Notes: a model not told the origin generated them from the letters alone. A DNA stretch of 24,951 bases from Bacillota bacterium (GCA_023395435.1 JAEWZG010000070.1:1-24951); one strand, 5' to 3'; positions 1-7,175 are shown, counted from the first letter of the stretch. Numbers and translations: made by a program.

Positions 1-182
1 ATGATGCTGGTATCAAGGCCGGAGATATCATTACCGCAGTAAATGGAAAGGCTATTACAACTCTTGCTGAGTTTGACAAGGCAAAGGAGTCATTTAAAGC
101 TGGTGATAAAATTACATTAAGTGTCTATCGTGACGACAAGTACTTTGATGTTCAGGTAACACTTACTGAGAATAAACAATAA
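1..182 (+). CDS. C-terminal end of an HtrA/DegP-type serine protease (PDZ domain), 5'-truncated by window edge
   Basis: Only the last 59 codons are present, read in the frame starting at base 3 and ending in TAA at 180-182. The translation opens with DAGIKAGDIITAVNGKAI, the usual carboxylate-binding/turn segment of an HtrA-family PDZ domain, continues with a helix (TLAEFDKAKESF) and ends with two strands (KITLSVYRDDK, FDVQVTLTENK). In HtrA proteases this domain follows a trypsin-like domain and recognises misfolded substrates, normally at the outer face of the membrane. The protease domain is outside the window, so another PDZ protein such as a site-2 protease or carboxy-terminal processing protease is possible. 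A terminal PDZ with no residues after it favours HtrA. Confidence 0.7.
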   Translation, partial: DAGIKAGDIITAVNGKAITTLAEFDKAKESFKAGDKITLSVYRDDKYFDVQVTLTENKQ

Positions 183-290
183 ACGTAGCATCAGTTGCGT
201 TTATGCTAAAGGTTAGTGGGGCACAATGCATGAACTGAAGACGCCAACAAACAGTTACTTTTTATACTTTTCATTCTCATAATTCCTAAT

Positions 291-328
291 CAAAATACCG
301 GTTGCTAAAAACAGCAACCGGTATTTTG
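291..328. terminator. Bidirectional rho-independent terminator between the htrA-like gene and mazF
   Basis: A perfect 16-bp inverted repeat (291-306 and 313-328) with a 6-nt loop has A-rich and T-rich ends, so it can act on both strands. It lies between two convergent genes (ends at 182 and 405). Confidence 0.75.
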
Positions 329-333
329 TAATT

Positions 334-381
334 AAGGGCGGATTACATCCTGAACCGTAGGGATGTGGCACGACAGCCCTT
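334..381. other. Nested stem-loop, possible small intergenic palindromic repeat
   Basis: AAGGGC at 334-339 pairs with GCCCTT at 376-381, and inside it ACATCC at 345-350 pairs with GGATGT at 361-366. The GC-rich block stands out from the AT-rich surroundings and sits just past the stop codon of mazF. It resembles the GGGCGGAT/GATGTGG palindromic intergenic elements I associate with Ruminococcaceae genomes, but only one copy is in this window, so repeat status is inference. Confidence 0.3.
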
Positions 382-404
382 ATATTATGCCGGGCCTATG
401 TATT

Positions 405-752
405 TTATTGCTGGCCCAGACCAAAACTGATTGATAACGCATTATTGACCTGCGACATTGAACTTATATCAAGCTCACCCATCTTTTCCTTCAGACGTCT
501 TTTGTCTATAGTTCGTATCTGTTCAAGAAGTACAACAGAATCCTTTGCAAGTCCACAACCGCTATTGAGTTCTATATGAGTAGGAAGTTTTGCTTTTTCC
601 TTCTGACTTGTTATTGCGGCGGCAATTACAGTCGGACTGTGCTTATTCCCAACATCATTCTGCACTATCAGGACCGGGCGAATACCACCTTGCTCCGACC
701 CAATGACTGGGCTTAAATCAGCGTAATAGATTTCTCCTCTCTTTATTGACAC
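405..752 (-). CDS. mazF: MazF/EndoA-type mRNA interferase (type II TA toxin family)
   Basis: A 115-aa PemK/MazF-fold endoribonuclease that cleaves single-stranded mRNA at short motifs. It is very close in pattern to Bacillus EndoA: KRGEIYYADLSPVIGSEQGG, then RPVLIVQND, AAAITSQ, KLPTH, and LLEQIRTIDKRRL. The catalytic pair of EndoA, Arg25 and Thr48, is present at the same numbers when translation begins at the GTG at 752. That start is preferred over the TTG at 767 because GGAG lies 9 nt upstream and the protein then starts with the usual (M)xIKRG. No antitoxin ORF is visible in 753-933, and the next upstream gene is spoVAE behind a terminator, so the gene appears to be transcribed alone. In B. 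subtilis the antitoxin gene is immediately upstream. Function as a toxin depends on an antitoxin elsewhere. Confidence 0.92.
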   Translation of the reverse strand: MSIKRGEIYYADLSPVIGSEQGGIRPVLIVQNDVGNKHSPTVIAAAITSQKEKAKLPTHIELNSGCGLAKDSVVLLEQIRTIDKRRLKEKMGELDISSMSQVNNALSISFGLGQQ

Positions 753-802
753 ATAAATGCACTCCAATTCGAATTTACTTTTGTTTGTAGATAGTATTTA
801 CA

Positions 803-831
803 ATAATAAACAGTTTTAAACATCCAACCAA
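803..831 (-). promoter_or_regulatory. Predicted sigma-A promoter of mazF
   Basis: On the minus strand, TTGGTT (831-826) and TATTAT (808-803) are separated by 17 nt, about 50 nt upstream of the GTG start. It shows that the toxin gene has its own promoter. Confidence 0.5.
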
Positions 832-892
832 AAAACTGAGGAGCAAATTCTTTCGGTTAATATATATTATGTCGAAAAGTGAGTAGTGTTAC

Positions 893-926
893 AAAAAGAC
901 AAGTCAGCAATCAACCGACTTGTCTT
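893..926 (-). terminator. Rho-independent terminator of the spoVAD-spoVAE operon
   Basis: A 10-bp stem (896-905 with 917-926) with an 11-nt loop is followed on the minus strand by a run of five T. It lies 8 nt after the spoVAE stop. Confidence 0.8.
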
Positions 927-933
927 CATATTA

Positions 934-1302
934 TTATGATTTATCACCAGGCTTGAAAATCAATGCCATAATGAACCCAAAGAGTAATGCTGCTGTTATG
1001 CCACCGGCTGATGCTTCAAGTCCACCAGTAAGTGCACCTAAAAATCCGTTCTCCTTAACAGCTGTTTTAACTCCGTCAGCAAGCAGATATCCAAATCCCG
1101 TGAGAGGAACAGAAGCTCCTGCACCAGCCCAGTCGATAATCGGCTTATAAATGCCAAAAGCACCAAGAACAACGCCAGAAACAACATAAGCAACAAGAAT
1201 TCTAGCCGGTGTAAGCTTTGTGTAATCAATTAATATCTGACCAATAATGCAGAAAGCACCACCGACCAAAAATGCTTTTAAAAAATTTATAAATATATCC
1301 AT
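934..1302 (-). CDS. spoVAE: Stage V sporulation protein AE (SpoVAE/SpoVAEb)
   Basis: A 122-aa, very hydrophobic membrane protein. Forespore-expressed SpoVA proteins form the channel in the spore inner membrane that loads Ca-dipicolinate in sporulation and releases it in germination. Recognisable pieces are the N-terminal segment FLKAFLVGGAFCIIGQILIDYT, the TPARILVAYVVSGVVLGA helix, the GAGASVPLTGFGYLLADG loop and the C-terminal glycine/alanine-rich helix ending at FKPGDKS. The start is the ATG at 1302, with GGGAG just upstream; a longer reading to 1362 would run into spoVAD and lacks a ribosome site. It lies 23 nt downstream of spoVAD, as in clostridial spoVAC-D-E operons. Confidence 0.93.
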   Translation of the reverse strand: MDIFINFLKAFLVGGAFCIIGQILIDYTKLTPARILVAYVVSGVVLGAFGIYKPIIDWAGAGASVPLTGFGYLLADGVKTAVKENGFLGALTGGLEASAGGITAALLFGFIMALIFKPGDKS

Positions 1303-1325
1303 ATCAAATCTCCCAAAAGAATATT

Positions 1326-2342
1326 TTAAGATTTTGCATTTGAAATCCAAACAGCGTGACAAATGCCCGGTATTGATTCACCCTGTTGAGCAGAAGTTGG
1401 TGACATTAATGCACCAGTAGCACAAAAAAGAATATTTTTAATCTGTCCTTCCTTAACACCTTTGAGGAAATGCCCACATAGAATACTTGCAGAACATCCA
1501 CATCCCGAACCACCAGCATGAACGTCCTGGTCCTCAAAGTTATACATCATCATACCACAATCTTTGTGAACAGAAGCAATATCAATGCTTTCCTTTTGCA
1601 GGAGTTCATGTAAAAGATCACTGCCCACTTTTCCAAGGTCACCTGTTATTATATAATCAAAATCCGTCGGCTTCTTATTCAAATCAGTTAGAGCTTGTTT
1701 AATTGTATTAGCTGCTGCTGGTGCCATTGCTGCACCCATATTGTTCGCATCGGTAATACCTAAGTCAATCATTGTACCTATTGAAACTGCTCTTACAAAA
1801 GGCGCTTCACCAGTTGGTGAGAGTATTACTGAGCCACTTGCTGTAGCTGTCCATTGTGCAGTAGGTGTTCGTTGACCACCATATTCAAGTGGAAGTCTGA
1901 ACTGTCTTTCTGCTGTGCAGAAATGTGATGATGTAGCAACAAGAACATTGCTTCCTACATTGTTATCAGCAAGGATTGAACCGAGGCACAAGCCCTCTGC
2001 CATTGTTGAGCATGCACCATATATCCCGAAGAATGGGATATTAAGCTCTCTTATACCAAAGGTTGTTCCTATGCATTGATTTAACAAATCCCCCGCAAAC
2101 ATAAAATTTATGTCTGAAGGCTTAAGATTGCATTTTTGAAGTGCAAGATTAATAGTATTCTTTTGAAGCTCACTTTCCCCCTTTTCAAAGGTATCCTGCC
2201 CGAAATAAGGGTCTTCATTAATTTGATCAAAGCAGGTCGACATTGGTCCTTGGCCTTCTTTTTTTCCAACGACACTTGCAAAGGATTTTATAGAAGGACA
2301 GTTCGACATCTGTATTGTACATCTGTTTAAAATACTTGACAT
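1326..2342 (-). CDS. spoVAD: Stage V sporulation protein AD (SpoVAD), thiolase-fold dipicolinate-binding protein
   Basis: A 338-aa soluble protein of the SpoVAD family. SpoVAD binds dipicolinic acid and sits on the spore inner membrane as part of the SpoVA channel. The thiolase-like fold shows in FGIYGACSTMAEGLCLGS (about 123-140), the ATSSHFCTAERQFR segment, QWTATASGSVIL and the C-terminal DVHAGGSGCGCSASILCGHF. The length matches the family. The ATG start at 2342 has AGGAG 8-12 nt upstream. It is the first gene of a two-gene operon with spoVAE. The usual first gene, spoVAC, is not upstream: the next gene (cyclophilin) is divergent. Confidence 0.96.
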   Translation of the reverse strand: MSSILNRCTIQMSNCPSIKSFASVVGKKEGQGPMSTCFDQINEDPYFGQDTFEKGESELQKNTINLALQKCNLKPSDINFMFAGDLLNQCIGTTFGIRELNIPFFGIYGACSTMAEGLCLGSILADNNVGSNVLVATSSHFCTAERQFRLPLEYGGQRTPTAQWTATASGSVILSPTGEAPFVRAVSIGTMIDLGITDANNMGAAMAPAAANTIKQALTDLNKKPTDFDYIITGDLGKVGSDLLHELLQKESIDIASVHKDCGMMMYNFEDQDVHAGGSGCGCSASILCGHFLKGVKEGQIKNILFCATGALMSPTSAQQGESIPGICHAVWISNAKS

Positions 2343-2373
2343 ATTAATTCTCCTAAATTTTAATGCATGTGAG

Positions 2374-2402
2374 TATTTTCACCACAAAAATTGTAATTAT
2401 TC
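2374..2402 (-). promoter_or_regulatory. Candidate forespore (sigma-F/sigma-G type) promoter of spoVAD
   Basis: On the minus strand GGTGAAAATA (2383-2374) fits the sigma-F/G -10 pattern GgnrAnAnTw. GAATA (2402-2398) is a possible -35, but the 14-nt spacer is shorter than usual. No good sigma-A promoter points towards spoVAD, and SpoVA operons are forespore-controlled in other Firmicutes. Confidence 0.4.
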
Positions 2403-2415
2403 ATATATAAAATTC

Positions 2416-2444
2416 TTGCATTGTTGAATAAATAAGGTTATAAT
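2416..2444 (+). promoter_or_regulatory. Predicted sigma-A promoter of the cyclophilin gene
   Basis: TTGCAT (2416-2421), a 17-nt spacer and a perfect TATAAT (2439-2444) lie 31 nt before the ATG. It overlaps the divergent spoVAD upstream region. Confidence 0.75.
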
Positions 2445-2475
2445 AAAAATAATTAAAAACTGGAGGAATTATTTA

Positions 2476-2949
2476 ATGGTAACAATAGAAATGGAAAACG
2501 GCAAACAGATAAAATTAGAATTATATCCTGATAAAGCGCCAATAACATGCGAAAATTTTATAAAATTAGTTAAAGACGGTTTTTATGACGGACTTATTTT
2601 TCATAGAGTAATAGAAGGCTTTATGATTCAGGGCGGTTGTCCTGACGGAACAGGAATGGGCGGTCCAGGTCACCAGATTAAAGGTGAATTTGCTGCAAAC
2701 GGCATTCCAAACGATATAAAGCACACACGTGGCGTTATTTCAATGGCACGTTCAATGATGAAAGACTCAGCAGGCTCACAGTTTTTTATTATGCATCAGG
2801 ATGCTCAACACCTTGACGGACAGTATGCTGCTTTTGGAAAGGTTATAGAAGGAATGGATGTTGTTGATGAAATTGCAACAGTTGAAGTTGACTACAACGA
2901 CAGACCAGTAGCTCAACAGAAAATGGCTAAAGTAATATATAGTGAATAA
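2476..2949 (+). CDS. ppiB: Cyclophilin-type peptidyl-prolyl cis-trans isomerase
   Basis: A 157-aa single-domain cytoplasmic cyclophilin without a signal peptide. It catalyses cis-trans isomerisation of X-Pro bonds in protein folding. The sequence shows KAPITCENFIKLVKDGFYDG, the catalytic-site block FHRVIEGFMIQGGCPDGTG (catalytic Arg of FHRV) and SAGSQFFIM, then AAFGKVIEGMDVVDEI. The ATG has GGAGG 8 nt upstream. It is monocistronic: its own promoter is upstream and a very strong terminator follows. It diverges from spoVAD. Confidence 0.95.
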   Translation: MVTIEMENGKQIKLELYPDKAPITCENFIKLVKDGFYDGLIFHRVIEGFMIQGGCPDGTGMGGPGHQIKGEFAANGIPNDIKHTRGVISMARSMMKDSAGSQFFIMHQDAQHLDGQYAAFGKVIEGMDVVDEIATVEVDYNDRPVAQQKMAKVIYSE

Positions 2950-2966
2950 AATAAATGCTCTCCTTT

Positions 2967-3011
2967 TGAACTGCCCAAATTTGTGCTGTCTGCACAAATT
3001 TGGGCAGTTCA
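2967..3011 (+). terminator. Strong rho-independent terminator after ppiB
   Basis: A perfect 20-bp inverted repeat (2967-2986 with 2992-3011) with a 5-nt loop is followed by a short T-rich tail. The stem is unusually long for a terminator but has no other obvious role. Confidence 0.8.
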
Positions 3012-3122
3012 TTTTCTGATGGCTTTTACTTATGTAATTTTACTTAAGTATCCTATTGTCTTTTTCTTTTGCTCCATAACAAACTTAATGAAGTGATATT
3101 TTATACAAATATCTATTTTCTA

Positions 3123-3151
3123 TTGACAATTATTTTAAAGACAGATATAAT
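3123..3151 (+). promoter_or_regulatory. Consensus sigma-A promoter of the symporter gene
   Basis: TTGACA (3123-3128), a 17-nt spacer and TATAAT (3146-3151) match the consensus perfectly, predicting an untranslated leader of about 60 nt. Gap 3013-3219 otherwise shows nothing I can name. Confidence 0.85.
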
Positions 3152-3219
3152 TGCTTTAGTACATAAAAGCATAAAAACATTAAAGCTTTTACTCAATAAA
3201 TCAAAAAAGGGGTTTCTAT

Positions 3220-4767
3220 ATGATTAAGTGGCTGATTCTGATTATTTATTTCTGTACAATGATTGGCATAGGATTATATTGCAGAAAAAGAATTAGAAAT
3301 GTTGATGATTTTGTCCTCGGCGGAAGAGGTCTGGGTGCCTGGTTTTCCGCATTTGCATATGGTACTACATATTTTTCAGCAGTAGTGTTCATCGGTTTTT
3401 CCGGTCAGTTTGGCTGGAACTTCGGTGTATCCGCATTCTGGATAGGTATAGCTAATGCTATTATCGGCAGTATGCTGTCATGGATTATCCTTGGTGAAAA
3501 AACAAGACGTATGACAAAACACCTCAAAACCTCCACGATGCCTGAATTCTTTGAAAAAAGATATAATTCAAAGAGCTTGAAAATTGCTTCTGCTTTAATA
3601 GTATTCATATTCCTGATACCATATACAGCTTCAGTTTATAATGGATTATCAAGGCTTTTTGAATCTGCGTTCAATATTGACTATTCTGTATGGATAATCA
3701 TAATGGCTGTTCTAACAGCAGCTTACGTTATCCTTGGTGGTTATATGGCTACAGCAATTAACGACTTCATTCAGGGCATTGTAATGCTCGGCGGAATTAT
3801 TGCTGTTGTTGTCGTAACACTTTATAACAAGGGTGGCTTGTTCGCTTCAATAGATAAGCTAAGTGATATAAGCGATAAAAATATTCCACTTGGCTCGCTT
3901 GGTTCACTCTTCGGACCTGACCCAATAAATCTTCTTGGTATTGCTATCCTCACCTCACTTGGTACATGGGGATTACCACAGATGGTACATAAATTCTATA
4001 CAGTAAAAGATAAATCTTCAATGAAAAAAGGAGTAATCATTTCAACGGTATTTGCTCTTATTGTTGCTGGTGGAAGCTACTTCCTCGGTGCTTTCGGAAG
4101 ACTATATGTTAAACCTGGAGAAATAACACCAGAAGGTGGCGGAAAGCTTATTTATGATAAGATAATGCCTTCGCTCCTTCAATCAGCATTACCTGAAATA
4201 CTTATCGGAATTGTTATTGTGCTTGTTCTTTCAGCATCAATGTCGACGCTTGCTTCACTTGTAATTACTTCAAGCTCAACCCTGACAATTGATTTGATTG
4301 AACCTGCTTCAAAAAAGAAATTCTCCGAAAAGAAGAAAGTTCTCATCATTCAAGTATTTGTAGCTGTATTCCTTGCTATTTCAGTAATAATTGCTCTTAA
4401 CCCGAATGCATATATTTCAACACTCATGTCAATATCCTGGGGTGCTCTTGCTGGGGCATTCCTTGCACCGTTCCTTTATGGCTTGTACTCAAAGAAAATT
4501 ACAAAACCAGCAGTATGGGCAAGCTTCATTTGTGGTATCACTGTTGTAGTTACACATATGGTTCTATTCAGCCTTGATTGGTTCCCTGATCTTGTTGAAA
4601 AGGTTAGAGGCTTTGGCTGGAAGGTTAATGTTCTTTCACCAATCAATGCAGGAGCATTTGCTATGTTGCTTGGTCTTATCGTTGTTCCGATTGTAAGCGC
4701 ATTTACAAAGGTCAAGGACAAGGAACACGTTGAACAGGTTTTCGAATGTTATAATAATAATGACTAA
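3220..4767 (+). CDS. Sodium:solute symporter (SSS/PutP family)
   Basis: A 515-aa integral membrane protein with about 13 hydrophobic segments, the normal size for SSS carriers that couple uptake of organic solutes to Na+. Family marks are the N-terminal VDDFVLGGRGLGAW, FSAVVFIGFSG in the first inverted repeat, the AAYVILGGYMATAINDFIQG helix and SASMSTLASLVITSSS (near residue 340), the segment carrying the Ser/Thr ligands of the Na2 site in PutP-like carriers. GGGG lies 7-10 nt upstream of the ATG. It has its own strong promoter and a terminator behind it. The substrate cannot be read from the sequence; the adjacent arylacetate-CoA ligase and ior genes suggest an aryl acid or other monocarboxylate. 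Proline, pantothenate or another solute remains possible. Confidence 0.9.
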   Translation: MIKWLILIIYFCTMIGIGLYCRKRIRNVDDFVLGGRGLGAWFSAFAYGTTYFSAVVFIGFSGQFGWNFGVSAFWIGIANAIIGSMLSWIILGEKTRRMTKHLKTSTMPEFFEKRYNSKSLKIASALIVFIFLIPYTASVYNGLSRLFESAFNIDYSVWIIIMAVLTAAYVILGGYMATAINDFIQGIVMLGGIIAVVVVTLYNKGGLFASIDKLSDISDKNIPLGSLGSLFGPDPINLLGIAILTSLGTWGLPQMVHKFYTVKDKSSMKKGVIISTVFALIVAGGSYFLGAFGRLYVKPGEITPEGGGKLIYDKIMPSLLQSALPEILIGIVIVLVLSASMSTLASLVITSSSTLTIDLIEPASKKKFSEKKKVLIIQVFVAVFLAISVIIALNPNAYISTLMSISWGALAGAFLAPFLYGLYSKKITKPAVWASFICGITVVVTHMVLFSLDWFPDLVEKVRGFGWKVNVLSPINAGAFAMLLGLIVVPIVSAFTKVKDKEHVEQVFECYNNND

Positions 4768-4778
4768 TATCCTCGCTG

Positions 4779-4808
4779 AAACGCCACGGGAATTTTCCTG
4801 TGGCGTTT
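4779..4808 (+). terminator. Rho-independent terminator after the symporter gene
   Basis: A 14-bp stem (4779-4792 with 4795-4808, one G-U) around ACGCCACGGG/CCTGTGGCGT is followed by T-rich sequence, 11 nt after the stop codon. Confidence 0.8.
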
Positions 4809-4832
4809 TGTCTGTTTATGCATAATTTGCAC

Positions 4833-4861
4833 TTGTTTTTATACAAATTCGGGTATATAAT
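4833..4861 (+). promoter_or_regulatory. Predicted sigma-A promoter of the first arylacetate-CoA ligase gene
   Basis: TTGTTT (4833-4838), a 17-nt spacer and TATAAT (4856-4861) lie 30 nt upstream of the ATG. This separates the ligase transcript from that of the symporter. Confidence 0.65.
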
Positions 4862-4891
4862 ATATTTATTGATTTAAAGGAGCGAAGTAAA

Positions 4892-6193
4892 ATGTTTTTC
4901 CAAAAAGATATTGAAACTATGCCAAGAAAACAGATTGAGGACCTTCAGCTAAAGCGACTGAAATGGCTCGTGCAATACTGTTCAGACAATATTCCTTTCT
5001 ATAATAAAAGATTATCAGAAGCTGGCATTACAGCCGAAAAGATTAAATCTATATCAGATATTCAGTACATACCATATACAACAAAAGAAGATATCCGTGA
5101 TACATATCCTTTTGGTTTATTCGGACAGCCTTTAAAGAAAATTGTAAGAATTCACGCATCATCAGGAACAACAGGAAAGCCAACTGTCGTAGGATACACA
5201 AAGCAGGACCTTGAAAACTGGTCTGACTGTATGGCAAGACTCTGTGCCGCTGCTGGTGCTTCTGATGAAGATATCGTTCAGATCGCCTTCGGCTACGGAC
5301 TTTTTACTGGTGCTCTCGGACTACACTACGGACTTGAAAAATTAGGTGCAACTGTTGTTCCTACTTCAAGCGGTAACACAGAAAAGCAAATTATGCTCAT
5401 GCAGGATTTTAAGACTACTGCTCTTGTATCTACTCCTTCTTATGCACAGTATATCGGCGAACTTGCAAGAGAAATGGGCGTTATTGATAATATTCACTTA
5501 AAACTCGGCTTGCTTGGTTCTGAAGGCTGTACAGAAGAAATGAGAACACAGATTGAAAAATCGCTAAATCTCTTTGCAACTGACAACTACGGCATGAGTG
5601 AACTCATGGGTCCTGGTGTTTCAGGTGAATGTTACCAAAGATGTGGTATGCACATCAACGAAGACCACTTCCTGCCTGAAATCATTAATTCAAAGACGCT
5701 TGAAGTATTGCCTCGTGGTGAAGTTGGTGAGCTTGTTATCACAACTCTCACAAAAGAAGGTATTCCAATGCTCCGTTACAGAACAAAAGATATCACAAAG
5801 ATTGACTATGAGCCTTGTAAGTGTGGAAGAACCTTTGCGCGAATGGCGAAAGTCATGGGAAGAAGCGACGATATGCTTAAAATCCGTGGCGTAAATGTAT
5901 TCCCTTCACAGATAGAAAGCGTTCTTATGAAATTCGATAGGATCGCTCCACATTATCAGCTTGTTGTCACAAGAGCAAACTACTCTGACCATCTTGAAGT
6001 TAAGGTTGAACTTTCCGATTCAAGTCTTCTTGAAAATTACAGTGCACTTGAAAATCTCCAGAATGATATTCATCACTCCCTTAAGACCGTTCTCGGAATT
6101 GAAACAAAGGTTTCGCTTGTTGAACATAAATCACTCGAGAGATTCCAAGGCAAAGCAAAACGTATTCTCGATTTAAGAAATGAAAATAAGTAA
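4892..6193 (+). CDS. paaK: Phenylacetate (arylacetate)-CoA ligase, AMP-forming, copy 1
   Basis: A 433-aa member of the PaaK branch of adenylate-forming enzymes: arylacetate + ATP + CoA gives arylacetyl-CoA + AMP + PPi. In order: P-loop HASSGTTGKPTVVGYT (residues 88-103), FGYGLFTGALGLHYG, A5 motif YGMSE (233-237), RYRTKD (295-300), hinge/A8 GRSDDMLKIRGVNVFP (323-338) and the C-terminal FQGKAKRIL with the likely adenylation lysine at 421. Cysteines 247, 251, 309 and 311 sit where they could bind a metal. AGGAG lies 10-14 nt upstream of the ATG. A second paralogue lies at 10742-12049 beyond the ior genes. The exact aryl substrate (phenyl-, hydroxyphenyl- or indole-acetate) is not visible. Confidence 0.92.
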   Translation: MFFQKDIETMPRKQIEDLQLKRLKWLVQYCSDNIPFYNKRLSEAGITAEKIKSISDIQYIPYTTKEDIRDTYPFGLFGQPLKKIVRIHASSGTTGKPTVVGYTKQDLENWSDCMARLCAAAGASDEDIVQIAFGYGLFTGALGLHYGLEKLGATVVPTSSGNTEKQIMLMQDFKTTALVSTPSYAQYIGELAREMGVIDNIHLKLGLLGSEGCTEEMRTQIEKSLNLFATDNYGMSELMGPGVSGECYQRCGMHINEDHFLPEIINSKTLEVLPRGEVGELVITTLTKEGIPMLRYRTKDITKIDYEPCKCGRTFARMAKVMGRSDDMLKIRGVNVFPSQIESVLMKFDRIAPHYQLVVTRANYSDHLEVKVELSDSSLLENYSALENLQNDIHHSLKTVLGIETKVSLVEHKSLERFQGKAKRILDLRNENK

Positions 6194-6322
6194 TTTATAA
6201 TTTAATATTTTATTTATGATAAAGGCATTTTCCTCATTTTTTTATCATATACTCAATAAACTTGTACTGAAAATCTTATATGATACAGTAATAAATATGA
6301 GTATATAAAAAGGAGAAATGTT

Positions 6323-7006
6323 GTGAAAACGCTAATAATGTCAGACAAAGGCGCAACACAGGTTAACAATCCTCAGAAGAACGTTCGCTTTTTTAATCTT
6401 TGTGTATATGTTTTTGTATTCGGAAGTTTTATAGGCTATATTGTTGAAGTATTAATGGTGTTTATTAACAAAGGGTATTTTGTTAATAAACAAGGCATGA
6501 TATATGGTCCTTTTAATCAGGTTTATGGATTTGGCGCATTGATATTTACCATTTGCCTGTATAAGTTCCGAAACACTAACAAATACATACTATTTATCAT
6601 TAGCTCTCTTGTTGGTGGAACCTTTGAATATGTTTGCTCCTACTCTCAGGAAGTTATATTTAAGTCAGAATCATGGAATTATTCAAAATTTCCTTTAAGC
6701 TTTAATGGCAGAACTAATCCTCTTCATGCTATGTTCTGGGGATTCCTCGGGCTCATATTTATATCCCTTGTGATTCCACAACTTGTAAGAATTATAAATA
6801 GAATTCCCGATAAATGGGTCAATGTTATTGCGTGGTTTCTACTTATATTTATGATGTTAAATATGCTTATTTCTGCCGCAGCAGTACTAAGGCAGATTGA
6901 GAGAAAAAACGGCGAAGAGCCAAGTAACTCTGTTGAAGAATTCCTTGATAAGCATTATAATGATGATTATCTTAAAAAAATATATCCGAATATGAAATTT
7001 ATTTAA
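6323..7006 (+). CDS. Putative ABC-transporter type IV / CmpB-like membrane protein
   Basis: A 227-aa membrane protein with about five hydrophobic segments (near 25-47, 62-80, 88-105, 132-151, 163-186) and a charged tail. The pattern GSFIGYIVEVLMV, YFVNKQGMIYGPFNQVYGFGAL and GGTFEYVCSYSQE is that of the Pfam family called putative ABC-transporter type IV (CmpB), whose biochemical role is not established. The GTG start at 6323 is chosen for the AGGAG 7 nt upstream; an ATG at 6338 is the alternative. No ATPase partner is adjacent. It is flanked by non-coding gaps and followed by a terminator, so it is probably monocistronic although it lies between the ligase and iorA. Confidence 0.75.
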   Translation: MKTLIMSDKGATQVNNPQKNVRFFNLCVYVFVFGSFIGYIVEVLMVFINKGYFVNKQGMIYGPFNQVYGFGALIFTICLYKFRNTNKYILFIISSLVGGTFEYVCSYSQEVIFKSESWNYSKFPLSFNGRTNPLHAMFWGFLGLIFISLVIPQLVRIINRIPDKWVNVIAWFLLIFMMLNMLISAAAVLRQIERKNGEEPSNSVEEFLDKHYNDDYLKKIYPNMKFI

Positions 7007-7015
7007 TAACGACAG

Positions 7016-7047
7016 AACAACTAATACCCGTATGGATATTAGTTGTT
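7016..7047 (+). terminator. Rho-independent terminator after the CmpB-like gene
   Basis: An 11-bp stem AACAACTAATA/TATTAGTTGTT (7016-7026 with 7037-7047), extended by two C-G pairs, is followed by TTTTTT. Confidence 0.8.
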
Positions 7048-7134
7048 TTTTGAAGCACTTATGCTCAATAAATATAGACAATCAGAAAAATATTTGCTTT
7101 ATAGAAAAAACTTATTTTATTTTAGATACTTTTA

Positions 7135-7143
7135 TGTTAAAAT
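7135..7143 (+). promoter_or_regulatory. Weak candidate extended -10 promoter of the ior operon
   Basis: TGTTAAAAT (TGn followed by TAAAAT) lies 32 nt before the iorA ATG. The -35 region is only T-rich. It is the best candidate in the 169-nt gap 7007-7175. Confidence 0.3.
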
Positions 7144-7175
7144 TAAAGAGAGAATAATACGGAGGATATAAATTT

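Noticed and set aside
183..290. Possible structured RNA after the htrA-like gene (short complementary segments such as AACTG/CAGTT and GCGTT/GACGC)
   Set aside because: Stems are only 5 bp, no family pattern (tmRNA, 6S, SRP, riboswitch) is recognisable and no promoter is seen.
920..1150. Plus-strand ORF across spoVAE
   Set aside because: It is antisense to a clear SpoVAE reading frame, has no ribosome site and its translation is low-complexity Pro/Ala, typical of a shadow.
6194..6322. Weak inverted repeat ATGATAAA/TTTATCAT after the first CoA ligase, considered as a terminator
   Set aside because: The stem is AT-only with a long loop and no T-run behind the second arm.
3191..7072. Nine-base word CTCAATAAA upstream of the symporter, the CmpB-like gene and iorA (about 3192, 6252, 7064)
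   Set aside because: Its position relative to promoters differs between genes (leader in one case, upstream in others) and the word is AT-rich, so chance is a sufficient explanation; a genome-wide count would decide.
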